DNA from: Pseudomonadales bacterium
GTDB taxonomy: Bacteria; Pseudomonadota; Gammaproteobacteria; Pseudomonadales; Azotimanducaceae
Direction of reading: 5' to 3'
Assembly: GCA_016779325.1 (NCBI GenBank)
Contig: JADHNU010000026.1
Location: forward strand, 1-34,874
DNA: 34,874 bases
Positions 9,017 through 20,188 of the stretch are shown piece by piece (the stretch's first letter is position 1; the number at the start of each line of letters is the position of its first letter). The notes beneath the pieces are model-generated. The model ran no database searches, was not told the DNA's origin, and saw only the letters and a list, made by a program, of their open reading frames with translations. The translations under genes and the position numbers were made by a program.

Positions 9017-10319
9017 GGCGCACAACACCATCGCGAACCTATTTTTTGAGCGGGAAGCTGGGGGCGAACGGGCCCTCCTCGTCTCCGTGGCCCTCGAGGG
9101 GGAAGCGGACCCTGAACCGGAGGAGTTTCTTGAGCTGGCGCGCGCCGCTGGGGCAGAAGTTTTAGCCCTAGAGACAGCGAAACGCCGCCAGCCCGATCGG
9201 CGCACCTATCTGGGCTCGGGCCGGGCCGAGGCCTTGCGGGATCAGGTCCAGGCCCTTGAAGCCGAGCTGGTGATTTTCGATCAGGATCTAAGCCCAGCCC
9301 AGGAGCGGAACTTGGAAGCGCTGGTGCAGGCTCGGGTCTTATCTCGGACCGGCCTGATCCTCGATATCTTCGCTCAGCGCGCGCGCACCCATGAGGGTAA
9401 GTTGCAGGTGGAGCTGGCTCAGCTGGAGCACCTCTCCACCCGCCTGGTCCGCGGCTGGACTCACCTTGACCGCCAGAAGGGCGGTATTGGTATGCGCGGC
9501 GCGGGGGAGACGCAGCTCGAACTCGATCAGCGCATGGTGCGTACGCGCATTGGCCAGGTGAAGCGGCGGCTGGCCGATGTGCGCGCTCAGCGCGCCCAGA
9601 GCCGGCGTGCTCGGCAGCGTCGGCGCATCCCTTCCGTAGCCCTGGTGGGCTATACGAACTCGGGAAAATCCACCTTATTCAATGCCCTGGCGGACGCCTC
9701 GGTGCTGGCAGCAGACCAGCTGTTCGCGACCCTAGACCCGACCTTGCGACGCCTTGCGATCGCCGGCCTTGGCCCGGCGGTGCTCGCGGACACGGTGGGT
9801 TTTGTGCGCCGCCTGCCCCACCGGCTGGTAGAGGCCTTCAAGGCAACGCTGGAAGAAGTGTCGGAAGCCGACGTCCTTCTGCTGGTCATCGATATTGCCG
9901 ACCCCGCCTGGGAAGACAAGCGCGCCGAGGTGCTTGCGGTGCTTGAGGAGCTTGGCGCGAGCGCGGTCCCACGCATTGAGGTGCATAACAAGATCGACCT
10001 GACGGAAGACTCCCAGCCCCGATGCCAGCCTCGGCCCGGGTTTTATCCGGCGCTGCGGGTTTCTGCGGCGGCGGGGCTCGGTTTTGACCTCATTCATGAA
10101 GCGCTGGCCACGGAGCTGGGTCGGGCCCTTGGTGGGGCGGTGCGCGGCCAGGGGGCGCTTGCGCCGGAGGCGGGACGCCTGCGGGCGGAACTTCACCAGC
10201 AGGGCTGGGTCGAGGCGGAAGTGATGGGGGAAGATGGGGAAATCACCCTGAGCCTTCGGCTGCCGCGGGATGTCCTGCCCCGTCTCGAGGCGGAGGGGCT
10301 CCGCTTTATTCCGGCCTAA
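8961..10319 (+). CDS. hflX: Ribosome-associated GTPase HflX
   Basis: A GTPase that splits stalled or heat-damaged 70S ribosomes. 452 aa as listed (E. coli 426). The N-terminal HflX domain includes [10 protein letters not shown], then a coiled helical linker with GERETQLE-like sequence ([12 protein letters not shown]). The G domain has GYTNSGKST (230-238), [14 protein letters not shown] (343-346) and VSAAAG. The start is uncertain. Family homology begins near LFFEREAGG (about base 9042), and no in-frame ATG, GTG or TTG lies between the hfq stop and there. The ATG at 8961 is therefore listed, overlapping hfq by 56 bases, although it has no clear ribosome site. Confidence 0.93.
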   Translation: MCVCPGRRPKTTREERPARAHNTIANLFFEREAGGERALLVSVALEGEADPEPEEFLELARAAGAEVLALETAKRRQPDRRTYLGSGRAEALRDQVQALEAELVIFDQDLSPAQERNLEALVQARVLSRTGLILDIFAQRARTHEGKLQVELAQLEHLSTRLVRGWTHLDRQKGGIGMRGAGETQLELDQRMVRTRIGQVKRRLADVRAQRAQSRRARQRRRIPSVALVGYTNSGKSTLFNALADASVLAADQLFATLDPTLRRLAIAGLGPAVLADTVGFVRRLPHRLVEAFKATLEEVSEADVLLLVIDIADPAWEDKRAEVLAVLEELGASAVPRIEVHNKIDLTEDSQPRCQPRPGFYPALRVSAAAGLGFDLIHEALATELGRALGGAVRGQGALAPEAGRLRAELHQQGWVEAEVMGEDGEITLSLRLPRDVLPRLEAEGLRFIPA

Positions 10320-10332
10320 GCGGGTCCTTGCC

Positions 10333-10361
10333 TTGCAGGGACCTAGGGGGCTCCCTAGAAT
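10333..10361 (+). promoter_or_regulatory. Candidate sigma-70 promoter of hflKC
   Basis: TTGCAG (10333-10338), 17 bases, TAGAAT (10356-10361), in the 139-base gap after hflX. Transcription would start near 10368 with a leader of about 90 bases. A perfect 6-base inverted repeat, CTAGGG-GGCT-CCCTAG (10343-10358), overlaps the spacer and the -10, and GGTCC/GGACC (10323-10327, 10339-10343) overlaps the -35. Confidence 0.55.
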
Positions 10362-10458
10362 GCCCTCGCATGCGGGGAAAACCTTTTCTCACGGGTAGTT
10401 GCGCCATCTTAGGGATGGCCGCGCGGTTAGGTTGGCGCGGATAGCAAGGGAGCAGCGG

Positions 10459-11622
10459 ATGTCTTGGAATGAGCCCGGTGGTGGCCGTCAGCAGGATCCC
10501 TGGGGCGGTAACCGGGGAGGGGACCAAGGTCCTCCCGATCTCGATGAAGCGTTTCGAAAGCTGCAAAGCCAGCTTGGGGGCCTCTTTGGCGGTGGCGGTG
10601 GCGGTGGCCGAGGCGGCGCCGCAGGGGGCGGTTTCGGCGCGAAGGCCTTTGCCCTCCTCGCCGGGGCGTTGCTTGTGCTCTACGCCGTGGGTGGCTTCTA
10701 TACCCTCGATGAGCAGGAGCGCGGCGTAATCTTCCGCTTTGGCGCTGTGCAGGACGACGTGATGCAGCCGGGTTTGCGCTGGCGCCCCCTGGGTGTTGAT
10801 TCCGTCGTGCCCGTGAACACCACGCGGGTGTTTGTGGAAGAGCACCAAGCGCAGATGCTCACGGAAGATCAGAACATCGTCGATGTCAGCCTTACCGTGC
10901 AATATCGCGTTGCCGATCCCGTGGCCTATGTCGTGAACGTTCGCGACCCGCGGGAGAGCCTCAAGCAGGCCACGGAAAGCGCCCTGCGCCACGTGGTGGG
11001 CTCTTCCACGATGGATGACGTCATTGGTCAGGGTCGGGAGGCCATGGCCGGTACGGTGCAGGAGCGCCTCCAGGTTTACCTCGACGTGTATGGCACGGGG
11101 ATGAGCGTGCGCTCCGTGAACCTCGATCGCGGCTCACCGCCTCGGGAAGTGGAAGCGGCTTTCGACGATGTGCAGAAGGCGCGGGAAGATGAAGAGCGCT
11201 TCATCAATGAAGCCAACGCCTATGCCGAGCAGGTAGTGCCGGAAGCGCGCGGGGAAGCCCAGCGCATTCTTGAGCAAGCCAACGCTTACCGCGACCAGGT
11301 CGTGGCGCGGGCAGAAGGGGAAGCGTCTCGCTTTACGGCTTTGCTGACCGAGTATCGTCGCGCCGAAAAGGTGACCCGCGATCGCCTTTACATCGATGCC
11401 ATGGAAGAGGTGCTGTCCCGGACCAGCAAGGTGCTCCTCGACGTCGAGGGCGGGAATCAGATGCTCTATCTGCCCCTTGATAAAATTATGCAGGGGCGTG
11501 AGGTGCCTGGCGTGGGCGCGGCGGGCCGACCGTCCCAGACCACCGTCGATCAGTTGACTGACGCCGTCCTCCGCGAGCTCGAAGCCCGGAGCAACAATAG
11601 CAGCACCCGGAGGCCCCGCTAA
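10459..11622 (+). CDS. hflK: HflK, membrane SPFH protein of the FtsH-modulating complex
   Basis: With HflC it forms a large inner-membrane assembly that surrounds and regulates the FtsH protease. 387 aa. The N-terminal cytosolic region is Gly-rich (GGGGGGG near 44-50), followed by one transmembrane segment (about 62-82), the SPFH/band 7 domain (about 83-250) and a long charged coiled-coil helix with Glu/Ala/Arg repeats (about 255-320). The open frame begins at 10399, but the ATG at 10459 has AAGGGAG 6 bases upstream. The stop overlaps the hflC start (TAATG). Confidence 0.96.
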   Translation: MSWNEPGGGRQQDPWGGNRGGDQGPPDLDEAFRKLQSQLGGLFGGGGGGGRGGAAGGGFGAKAFALLAGALLVLYAVGGFYTLDEQERGVIFRFGAVQDDVMQPGLRWRPLGVDSVVPVNTTRVFVEEHQAQMLTEDQNIVDVSLTVQYRVADPVAYVVNVRDPRESLKQATESALRHVVGSSTMDDVIGQGREAMAGTVQERLQVYLDVYGTGMSVRSVNLDRGSPPREVEAAFDDVQKAREDEERFINEANAYAEQVVPEARGEAQRILEQANAYRDQVVARAEGEASRFTALLTEYRRAEKVTRDRLYIDAMEEVLSRTSKVLLDVEGGNQMLYLPLDKIMQGREVPGVGAAGRPSQTTVDQLTDAVLRELEARSNNSSTRRPR

Positions 11623-12497
11623 TGTCTACCCGTGCGACGCTTCTGACCGTTCTAGGCGTAATTCTCTTCTCCCTCGCCACCGACGCCGTGTTCGTTATGA
11701 AGGAGACGGAGCGCGCCGTACTGCTCCGCTTCGGTGCCCTTGAGACGGCCGATATCGCTCCAGGCTTGCATTTCAAAGTGCCCTTTGCCGATGAGGTGAA
11801 GCGGTTTGATGGACGAGTACTCACCCTGGATTCGGAAACGCAGCGCTACTTCACGGTTGATAAGAAGCCCCTGAACGTCGATTCCTACGTGAAGTGGCGC
11901 ATTAAAGACGTGGCGCTCTACTACACCGCAACCTCCGGGGATGAGCGCAACGCCTCCGATCGTCTCGCAGAGCGGGTGCGGACTGGCCTTCGGAACCAGT
12001 TCTCTCGCCGCGACGTCTACGAGGTGGTTTCGGGGGAGCGCGATGAGTTGATGGACGATCTCACCCTTGAACTCTCCACCGTTATGCAGCGGGAATTCGG
12101 GGTGGAGGTCATCGATGTGCGGGTGAAGCGCATCGAGCTGCCCGGGGATGTGAGCAACTCCGTGTTCCAGCGCATGAGCGCCGAGCGGGAAGTGCTGGCC
12201 CGCGAGCACCGCGCTCGGGGCCGGGAGATGGCCCAGGGAATCCGCGCGGATGCGGAGCGTCAAGCTATCGTTATTCGAGCCGATGCGGAAAAGACCTCGG
12301 AGGAAATCCGCGGGGAAGGAGATGCGCTGGCCACGGCCATTTATGCCGACGCCTTCAATGCCGATCCGGAGTTTTACGACTTCACGCGGAGTCTGAATGC
12401 CTATCGGCGAGCCTTCGCCGGTAAGGACGATGTGCTGATTCTCGATCCGTCGAGCGAGTTCTTTAAGTATCTGGGAGCGAACGACGGCAAGGACTAG
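11622..12497 (+). CDS. hflC: HflC, membrane SPFH protein of the FtsH-modulating complex
   Basis: Partner of HflK. 291 aa. An N-terminal transmembrane segment (about 5-25) is followed by a band 7 domain starting at VFVMKETERAVLLRFG and ending in helical repeats (RADAERQAIVIRADAEK). The C-terminal FDP-type end (NADPEFYDFTRSLNAYR) is characteristic of HflC. The ATG shares one base with the hflK stop, so the two subunits are translationally coupled. Confidence 0.96.
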   Translation: MSTRATLLTVLGVILFSLATDAVFVMKETERAVLLRFGALETADIAPGLHFKVPFADEVKRFDGRVLTLDSETQRYFTVDKKPLNVDSYVKWRIKDVALYYTATSGDERNASDRLAERVRTGLRNQFSRRDVYEVVSGERDELMDDLTLELSTVMQREFGVEVIDVRVKRIELPGDVSNSVFQRMSAEREVLAREHRARGREMAQGIRADAERQAIVIRADAEKTSEEIRGEGDALATAIYADAFNADPEFYDFTRSLNAYRRAFAGKDDVLILDPSSEFFKYLGANDGKD

Positions 12498-12503
12498 CGC
12501 GCC

Positions 12504-12686
12504 GTGGAGGCATTACTCACGGCGCTGAGTCTGGTGCTCGTGCTGGAGGGGATAATGCCCTTTGCGGCCCCGGGGCTTTGGCGACGCGTCATGACGCGCG
12601 TGTTGGCGGATGATGATGCGGCCTTGCGACGAGTCGGTTTGGTGAGCATGAGCCTCGGGCTGCTGCTTCTGTATTGGGTGCGCTAG
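12504..12686 (+). CDS. DUF2065 (YjeT-like) small membrane protein
   Basis: 60 aa with two hydrophobic segments (about 3-24 and 44-58) joined by a short basic/acidic loop (RRVMTRVLADDD). The sequence MEALLTALSLVLVLEG and the position after hflC identify the DUF2065/YjeT family, whose function is unknown. It starts with GTG 6 bases after the hflC stop, so it probably belongs to the hflKC operon and may associate with that membrane complex; this last point is inferred from position only. Confidence 0.9.
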   Translation: MEALLTALSLVLVLEGIMPFAAPGLWRRVMTRVLADDDAALRRVGLVSMSLGLLLLYWVR

Positions 12687-12707
12687 GTCGCGCACCGCTG
12701 TCTCTTT
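12677..12707 (+). terminator. Possible weak terminator or attenuator after DUF2065
   Basis: A 7-base perfect stem, GGTGCGC (12677-12683) with GCGCACC (12690-12696), has a 6-base loop that contains the DUF2065 stop codon. It is followed by GCTGTCTCTTT, a poor T-tract. It could partly separate hflKC from hisZ-purA. Confidence 0.3.
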
Positions 12708-12726
12708 GGATGGGAACGAAAACACC

Positions 12727-16645
<3,919 letters not shown>

Positions 16646-16714
16646 GGCCAGGGGGCTCCTGTGCTGTCGGGGAGGTGGTAGCATACGCCTTCATCTTTGC
16701 GGGAACGATGGTTC

Positions 16715-16915
16715 ATGATTGATCGCGACCTTTTGTCCATCCTGGTGTGCCCCGTCAGTAAGGCGCCCCTGACGCTTTACAACGACGACCAGGAGCTGGC
16801 CTGCGTCGCCAGTGCCCTGGCCTACCCCATCCGCGATGGCATCCCCGTGTTGCTGGCTGATGAAGCCCGTACCTTGGGTGCGGAGGAATTGGAGCAGCTC
16901 CGCAGCTCGAGCTAG
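16715..16915 (+). CDS. Trm112/YcaR-like small protein
   Basis: 66 aa. The frame LLSILVCPVSKAPL ... LAYPIRDGIPVLLADEAR is the Trm112/YcaR (UPF0434) pattern. Family members often activate methyltransferases or sit near lpxK and kdsB, and the molecular role in bacteria is largely unknown. The first motif reads CPVS instead of CPVC, and only one later Cys remains (LACVA), so a zinc site is doubtful. An in-frame TTG at 16697 is possible; I prefer the ATG because it gives the family N-terminus. It is divergent from pyk and separated from folE2 by its own promoter. Confidence 0.85.
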   Translation: MIDRDLLSILVCPVSKAPLTLYNDDQELACVASALAYPIRDGIPVLLADEARTLGAEELEQLRSSS

Positions 16916-16941
16916 CTGTCCGCCTTTTGTCCTTGACACCG

Positions 16942-16970
16942 TTGCGGCGCCTTGGTCGGCCACCTATACT
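16942..16970 (+). promoter_or_regulatory. Candidate sigma-70 promoter of folE2
   Basis: TTGCGG (16942-16947), 17 bases, TATACT (16965-16970). Transcription would start near 16977, giving a leader of about 55 bases. The same -10 hexamer and spacing occur at the nnr promoter. A perfect TTGACA at 16933-16938 is nearby but sits 26 bases from the -10. Confidence 0.6.
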
Positions 16971-16988
16971 CCGACCAAATCGGTCGGA
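16954..16988. promoter_or_regulatory. Candidate operator at the folE2 promoter
   Basis: A perfect dyad, TCCGACC (16970-16976), AAATC, GGTCGGA (16982-16988), lies on the predicted transcription start. A third half-site, GGTCGG (16954-16959), is in the promoter spacer. The layout GACC-N5-GGTC with an AT-rich centre resembles Rrf2/IscR type 1 sites, but the flanks do not match fully. It does not resemble the AT-rich Zur boxes of Gammaproteobacteria. The regulator is unknown. Confidence 0.5.
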
Positions 16989-17031
16989 TATTGAAACCGG
17001 CCCTACCCCACCCCCCCAACGGAATCCAGCC

Positions 17032-17985
17032 ATGAACAGTCTTAAGCTTCCTGCGCGAACGGGCGGCATGCCCGACATCGCGACGCACGGTGGCGCTGGC
17101 CTTGCGGAAACGCTCGATTGGGTCGGCATGGCCGCCATTCACCTTCCCATGACCCTTGCGCTGACCCAGGGCGCCGTGGCCGTCGCGGCGAAGGTTCAGG
17201 CCTTCGTGAATCTTGGCGATCCTGAGGCCAAGGGTATCCACATGTCTCGCCTTTACCTGGAGCTTGATCGCCAGAGCGCGGAAGGGCCGATCACGCCGGC
17301 GCGCCTGGGGGCCTTGCTCGAGGCCTTTCTCAGCAGCCACGCCGAGCTGTCTACCCAGGCCTTCGTGGAGGTCAGCTTCGACCTGAACCTGCGTCGACCG
17401 GCCCTGGTCAGCGACAACAGCGGTTGGAACGGCTATCCCGTTCGCCTCCGGGCAGAGCGCCGTGGGGGCACCACCCAGTTTGAGCTGGCCTTGTCGGTCA
17501 CCTACTCTTCGACGTGCCCGTGCTCTGCGGCCCTCGCGCGCCAATTGATTCAAGAGCAGTTCGATGAGGATTTTGCCGGGCAGGGGCAGATCGATGCCGC
17601 CGCGCTCCGAGCCTGGCTCGGAACGGAGCAGGGCATCCTGGCAACGCCCCATAGTCAGCGCAGCGTTGCGGAAGTCCGCATGCGCTTGGCTGGGGAAAGC
17701 GAAACCTTCCCTATCGAGGCCCTCGTAGACCGCCTTGAAGGGGCTCTGAAGACGCCGGTGCAGGCTGCCGTGAAGCGGGAAGACGAGCAGGCCTTCGCCC
17801 GGCTCAACGGCCAGAATTTGATGTTCTGCGAAGACGCTGCCCGGCGGTTGAAGGCGACGCTCTTGGCCGATGCGCAAGTGGCGGATTTTTGGCTACGGGT
17901 GAATCACCACGAAAGCCTGCACGGTCACGATGCGGTGGCGGTGGCCACGGCGGGGGTTTCGGGGGGTTATCGCGCCGATCCCTAA
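17032..17985 (+). CDS. folE2: GTP cyclohydrolase FolE2 (type IB)
   Basis: Opens and rearranges GTP to dihydroneopterin triphosphate, the first step of folate and queuosine precursor synthesis. The IB type uses Mn or Fe and does not depend on zinc like FolE. 317 aa. It carries the IB signature TCPCSAALARQL, with the candidate catalytic Cys at 162 or 164, plus the T-fold segments EVSFDLNL and NHHESLHGHDAVA. The open frame starts at 16927, but that would include the promoter and operator, so the ATG at 17032 is taken. It is monocistronic by position: its own promoter upstream and the tRNA promoter downstream. Confidence 0.95.
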   Translation: MNSLKLPARTGGMPDIATHGGAGLAETLDWVGMAAIHLPMTLALTQGAVAVAAKVQAFVNLGDPEAKGIHMSRLYLELDRQSAEGPITPARLGALLEAFLSSHAELSTQAFVEVSFDLNLRRPALVSDNSGWNGYPVRLRAERRGGTTQFELALSVTYSSTCPCSAALARQLIQEQFDEDFAGQGQIDAAALRAWLGTEQGILATPHSQRSVAEVRMRLAGESETFPIEALVDRLEGALKTPVQAAVKREDEQAFARLNGQNLMFCEDAARRLKATLLADAQVADFWLRVNHHESLHGHDAVAVATAGVSGGYRADP

Positions 17986-18003
17986 GAGAAATGCACAGGT
18001 CAG

Positions 18004-18032
18004 TTGACAGCGCCGCAGGGCGTTTGTACATT
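18004..18032 (+). promoter_or_regulatory. Promoter of tRNA-Leu(CAG)
   Basis: Perfect TTGACA (18004-18009), 17 bases, TACATT (18027-18032), then a GC-rich discriminator (CGCCGCCC) of the kind linked to stringent control. Transcription would start near 18039, 24 bases before the mature tRNA. Confidence 0.75.
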
Positions 18033-18045
18033 TCGCCGCCCTGCG
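18014..18045. repeat. 9-base inverted repeat framing the tRNA-Leu -10
   Basis: Perfect arms CGCAGGGCG (18014-18022) and CGCCCTGCG (18037-18045) are separated by 14 bases that hold the -10 hexamer. No T-run follows, so it is unlikely to be a terminator for folE2. A repressor or DNA-bending site is one reading. Confidence 0.7.
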
Positions 18046-18062
18046 AGGTGGCTTGCAGGCTT

Positions 18063-18149
18063 GCCGAGGTGGCGAAATTGGTAGACGCGCCAGCTTCAGG
18101 TGCTGGTGGGGGAAACCCCGTGGAGGTTCAAGTCCTCTCCTCGGCACCA
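18063..18149 (+). tRNA. tRNA-Leu(CAG)
   Basis: 87 bases including encoded CCA (18147-18149). The acceptor stem pairs GCCGAGG (18063-18069) with CCTCGGC (18139-18145). The anticodon stem CCAGC/GCTGG holds loop TTCAGGT with anticodon CAG (18097-18099), reading CUG. The long variable arm GGGG-GAAA-CCCC is the class II feature of leucine tRNAs, and the T-loop reads GGTTCAAGTCC. A tRNA-Leu between purA and rnr is also known in Pseudomonas. Confidence 0.98.
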
Positions 18150-18226
18150 TCCTTTCCGCAGTTGAGTACAGCGCCGCGCGCGACGTCGAGTCCCGCTGGA
18201 CGCGGCGCCGCCCCCCGGGAGGCGCC

Positions 18227-19201
18227 ATGGCCAAGCTCTACTTCCTCCCCCGTTCTGCCCTAAAGGCGCGGGCCTTCGCGCTGCGCTTCGCCTGGGCGCT
18301 GGAAGGCGCGGTAGTGAGCGTCACTTTTTGGCTCCTTCGTCGGATGCCGCTGCCAAAGGCCCAGCGCTTCGGGGCGCGCTTTTTTCGCTGGCTGGGCCCG
18401 CGAACCCCCGTGGCAGGCAAGCTCCTCAGGAATTTGGCCATCATCCATCCGGATGCCGACCTGCCTGCGCTGCGTAAGGAAGCGGAAAGCAGCTTCGCCG
18501 CCCTGGGGCAGGCCGTGGCAGAGCTGGCCCATAGCGATCAGATTTGCGCCGATCCCGAGCGCTTTTGCGAGTTCGTGATCGACCCGGCGTCGGCGCCGGT
18601 GCTCTCCGATCCGAAGGCGCCAGCGGTGCTAATCACGGCCCACGTGGGGCCCTGGACCTACACCAACCTGATTGCGGCCTGGGGCCAGTTCCCCCTCTCC
18701 ATCCTCTATGCGCCGGAATCGAACCCGCGGGTGCGGGCGGCCTTCCTGCGCCTTCGCAGTGCCCTGCCGGTCACCCTTATCCCTCGGGATAACAGTATGC
18801 GGGGTTTGCTGCGCGCCCTTGGCAAGGGGCAAAAAGTGGGTTTGGCGTCCGACGTTAGGCTCGATAGCGGCGCGGCCTTGCCCTTCTTCGGCTACCCCAT
18901 GCTCACCAATACGGTGCCGGGCCGTTTAGCGTTGCGAGCGAACTGCCCGCTTATTCCTCTGCGTGCCGAGCGCCTTGGCCCGGGGCGGTTCCGGATTACC
19001 GCCGAGGCACCGCTTGACCCCGGCCTGGCGCATCAGCCTATGGAAGATCGGGTTCAGCACCTCGCGGTGCAAGTGCTTCAAACCTATGAGCGCTGGATTC
19101 GCCAGGCCCCGTCGGAGTGGATGGCCATGGCCCGGCGCTGGCCCAAGGCCCTGGAGCTCGAGGCCCTGGCCCGGGCGGCGGCTCGAGATCACGCTGCATG
19201 A
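18227..19201 (+). CDS. LpxL/HtrB-family acyltransferase-like protein, catalytic acid missing
   Basis: 324 aa, about the size of the lipid A late acyltransferases LpxL and LpxM, which move a fatty acid from acyl-ACP to Kdo2-lipid IVA at the inner membrane. An N-terminal hydrophobic segment (about 22-42) could anchor it. The family motif H-x4-D/E reads AHVGPWT here: H139 is kept but the acidic position is T144. The later region LASDVRLDSGAALPFFG is recognisable. The ATG at 18227 has GGGAGG 4 bases upstream; the frame is open further into the tRNA, which I discount. It overlaps the next paralogue by 4 bases (ATGA). It may be inactive alone, a partner of the next gene, or use an altered mechanism. 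Confidence 0.85.
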   Translation: MAKLYFLPRSALKARAFALRFAWALEGAVVSVTFWLLRRMPLPKAQRFGARFFRWLGPRTPVAGKLLRNLAIIHPDADLPALRKEAESSFAALGQAVAELAHSDQICADPERFCEFVIDPASAPVLSDPKAPAVLITAHVGPWTYTNLIAAWGQFPLSILYAPESNPRVRAAFLRLRSALPVTLIPRDNSMRGLLRALGKGQKVGLASDVRLDSGAALPFFGYPMLTNTVPGRLALRANCPLIPLRAERLGPGRFRITAEAPLDPGLAHQPMEDRVQHLAVQVLQTYERWIRQAPSEWMAMARRWPKALELEALARAAARDHAA

Positions 19202-20124
19202 AACTGATTTTTGCCGAGCGACTGGGCCCTTGGCTGGCGCGCCATCCCAAGGCGCTGGACCGAGTTTGGCGCCTCGAGGCGTGGCTGGTGCGTGGGCTGA
19301 TTCGCCTGTTCCAGGGGCTTGGGCCGGAACGGAGCGGGGCCCTGGGGGCCTGGCTGCTGCGGACCTTCGGGCCGAAAGCGCGAAAGAAGCAGCCTGTGGT
19401 TGAGGCCACCCTTCGGCGGATTACCCCCGAGCTAACGCCAGCGCAGCGTCGCGCGGTGCTTCGGGCAAACTGGGAAAGCACGGGTGCGGTCTTCGCTGAA
19501 TATGCGCATCTTAAGCAACTCGCCGGCCCCGATCGTCTTGCCCTCCGAGACGAGGCAAACCTGCCGGGGCTGCAGGCTGAGGGGCGGGGGATTATCTTTG
19601 TTGGGGCGCACTATGGTAATTGGGAGCTCCTGCCCATGGCCGCGGGCCGCGCAGGCTGCCCCATGCGCGCCGTCTACGCGCCGCTGCATAACCCCTACCT
19701 CGATGATCTCTTGCGGGAAGCCCGAAGCGCCTTTGGGGCCGACCCCTTTCCGCGGGGTGCTCCGCTTCGGCCCATGCTGCGCCATCTCCGCAGTGGTGGG
19801 GCCACGGGTCTGCTCCTAGATATTCGTGTGCCCGAAGGGATACCCGTTTCCTTTTTTGACGCGCCCACGCACTTTTCCGCGACGCCGGCGCGCCTTGCCC
19901 AGCGCACCGGCGCCGCGATTGTGCCCCTGTGGGCTGAGCGTCTGGCGCCCGCTCGCTATCGTGTCACCTTTGAGCGCCCCCTCTTCGTTGAGGCCGGTGA
20001 GGCTTCCTTGACCCAGGTCACGGAAGCGTTGACGACGCGGTGCGAAGCTTGGATTCGCCATGATCCAAGCCAATGGCTCCTGGCCAATCGCCGCTGGGAC
20101 AAGGCCACCCTCGCCGCCTTCTAG
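19198..20124 (+). CDS. LpxL/LpxM-family lysophospholipid (lipid A) acyltransferase
   Basis: 308 aa. It keeps the full H-x4-E motif in GAHYGNWELLP (H138, E143). Further family segments are LLLDIRVPEGIPVSFFDAP and AQRTGAAIVPLWAERL, followed by the C-terminal WIRHDPSQWLLANRRW pattern typical of HtrB-type acyltransferases. No long transmembrane stretch is obvious apart from a mild N-terminal hydrophobic region. The start ATG overlaps the stop of the preceding acyltransferase, so both proteins are probably made in equal amounts. A role in late acylation of lipid A is the best guess; ornithine-lipid or other envelope lipid acylation is possible. Confidence 0.88.
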   Translation: MKLIFAERLGPWLARHPKALDRVWRLEAWLVRGLIRLFQGLGPERSGALGAWLLRTFGPKARKKQPVVEATLRRITPELTPAQRRAVLRANWESTGAVFAEYAHLKQLAGPDRLALRDEANLPGLQAEGRGIIFVGAHYGNWELLPMAAGRAGCPMRAVYAPLHNPYLDDLLREARSAFGADPFPRGAPLRPMLRHLRSGGATGLLLDIRVPEGIPVSFFDAPTHFSATPARLAQRTGAAIVPLWAERLAPARYRVTFERPLFVEAGEASLTQVTEALTTRCEAWIRHDPSQWLLANRRWDKATLAAF

Positions 20125-20188
20125 GCGCAGGCGCCCTTCCCAGGACTTGCCGACGAGAGTAACGTGCGGCGCTAGCTTAGAAGAGGCC

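Noticed and set aside
10343-10358. CTAGGG/CCCTAG hairpin as terminator of hflX
   Set aside because: No T-run follows; the sequence overlaps a good -10 hexamer instead.
16680-16708. Minus-strand TATGCT with TCGTTC as pyk promoter
   Set aside because: The -10 is plausible but the -35 matches at only two positions.
16933-16970. Perfect TTGACA upstream of folE2 as the -35
   Set aside because: It is 26 bases from the TATACT; the TTGCGG at 16942 gives the normal 17-base spacing.
20147-20178. TTGCCG and TAGCTT as a promoter for the LpxO-like gene
   Set aside because: The spacer would be 20 bases; the gene may be co-transcribed with the acyltransferases.
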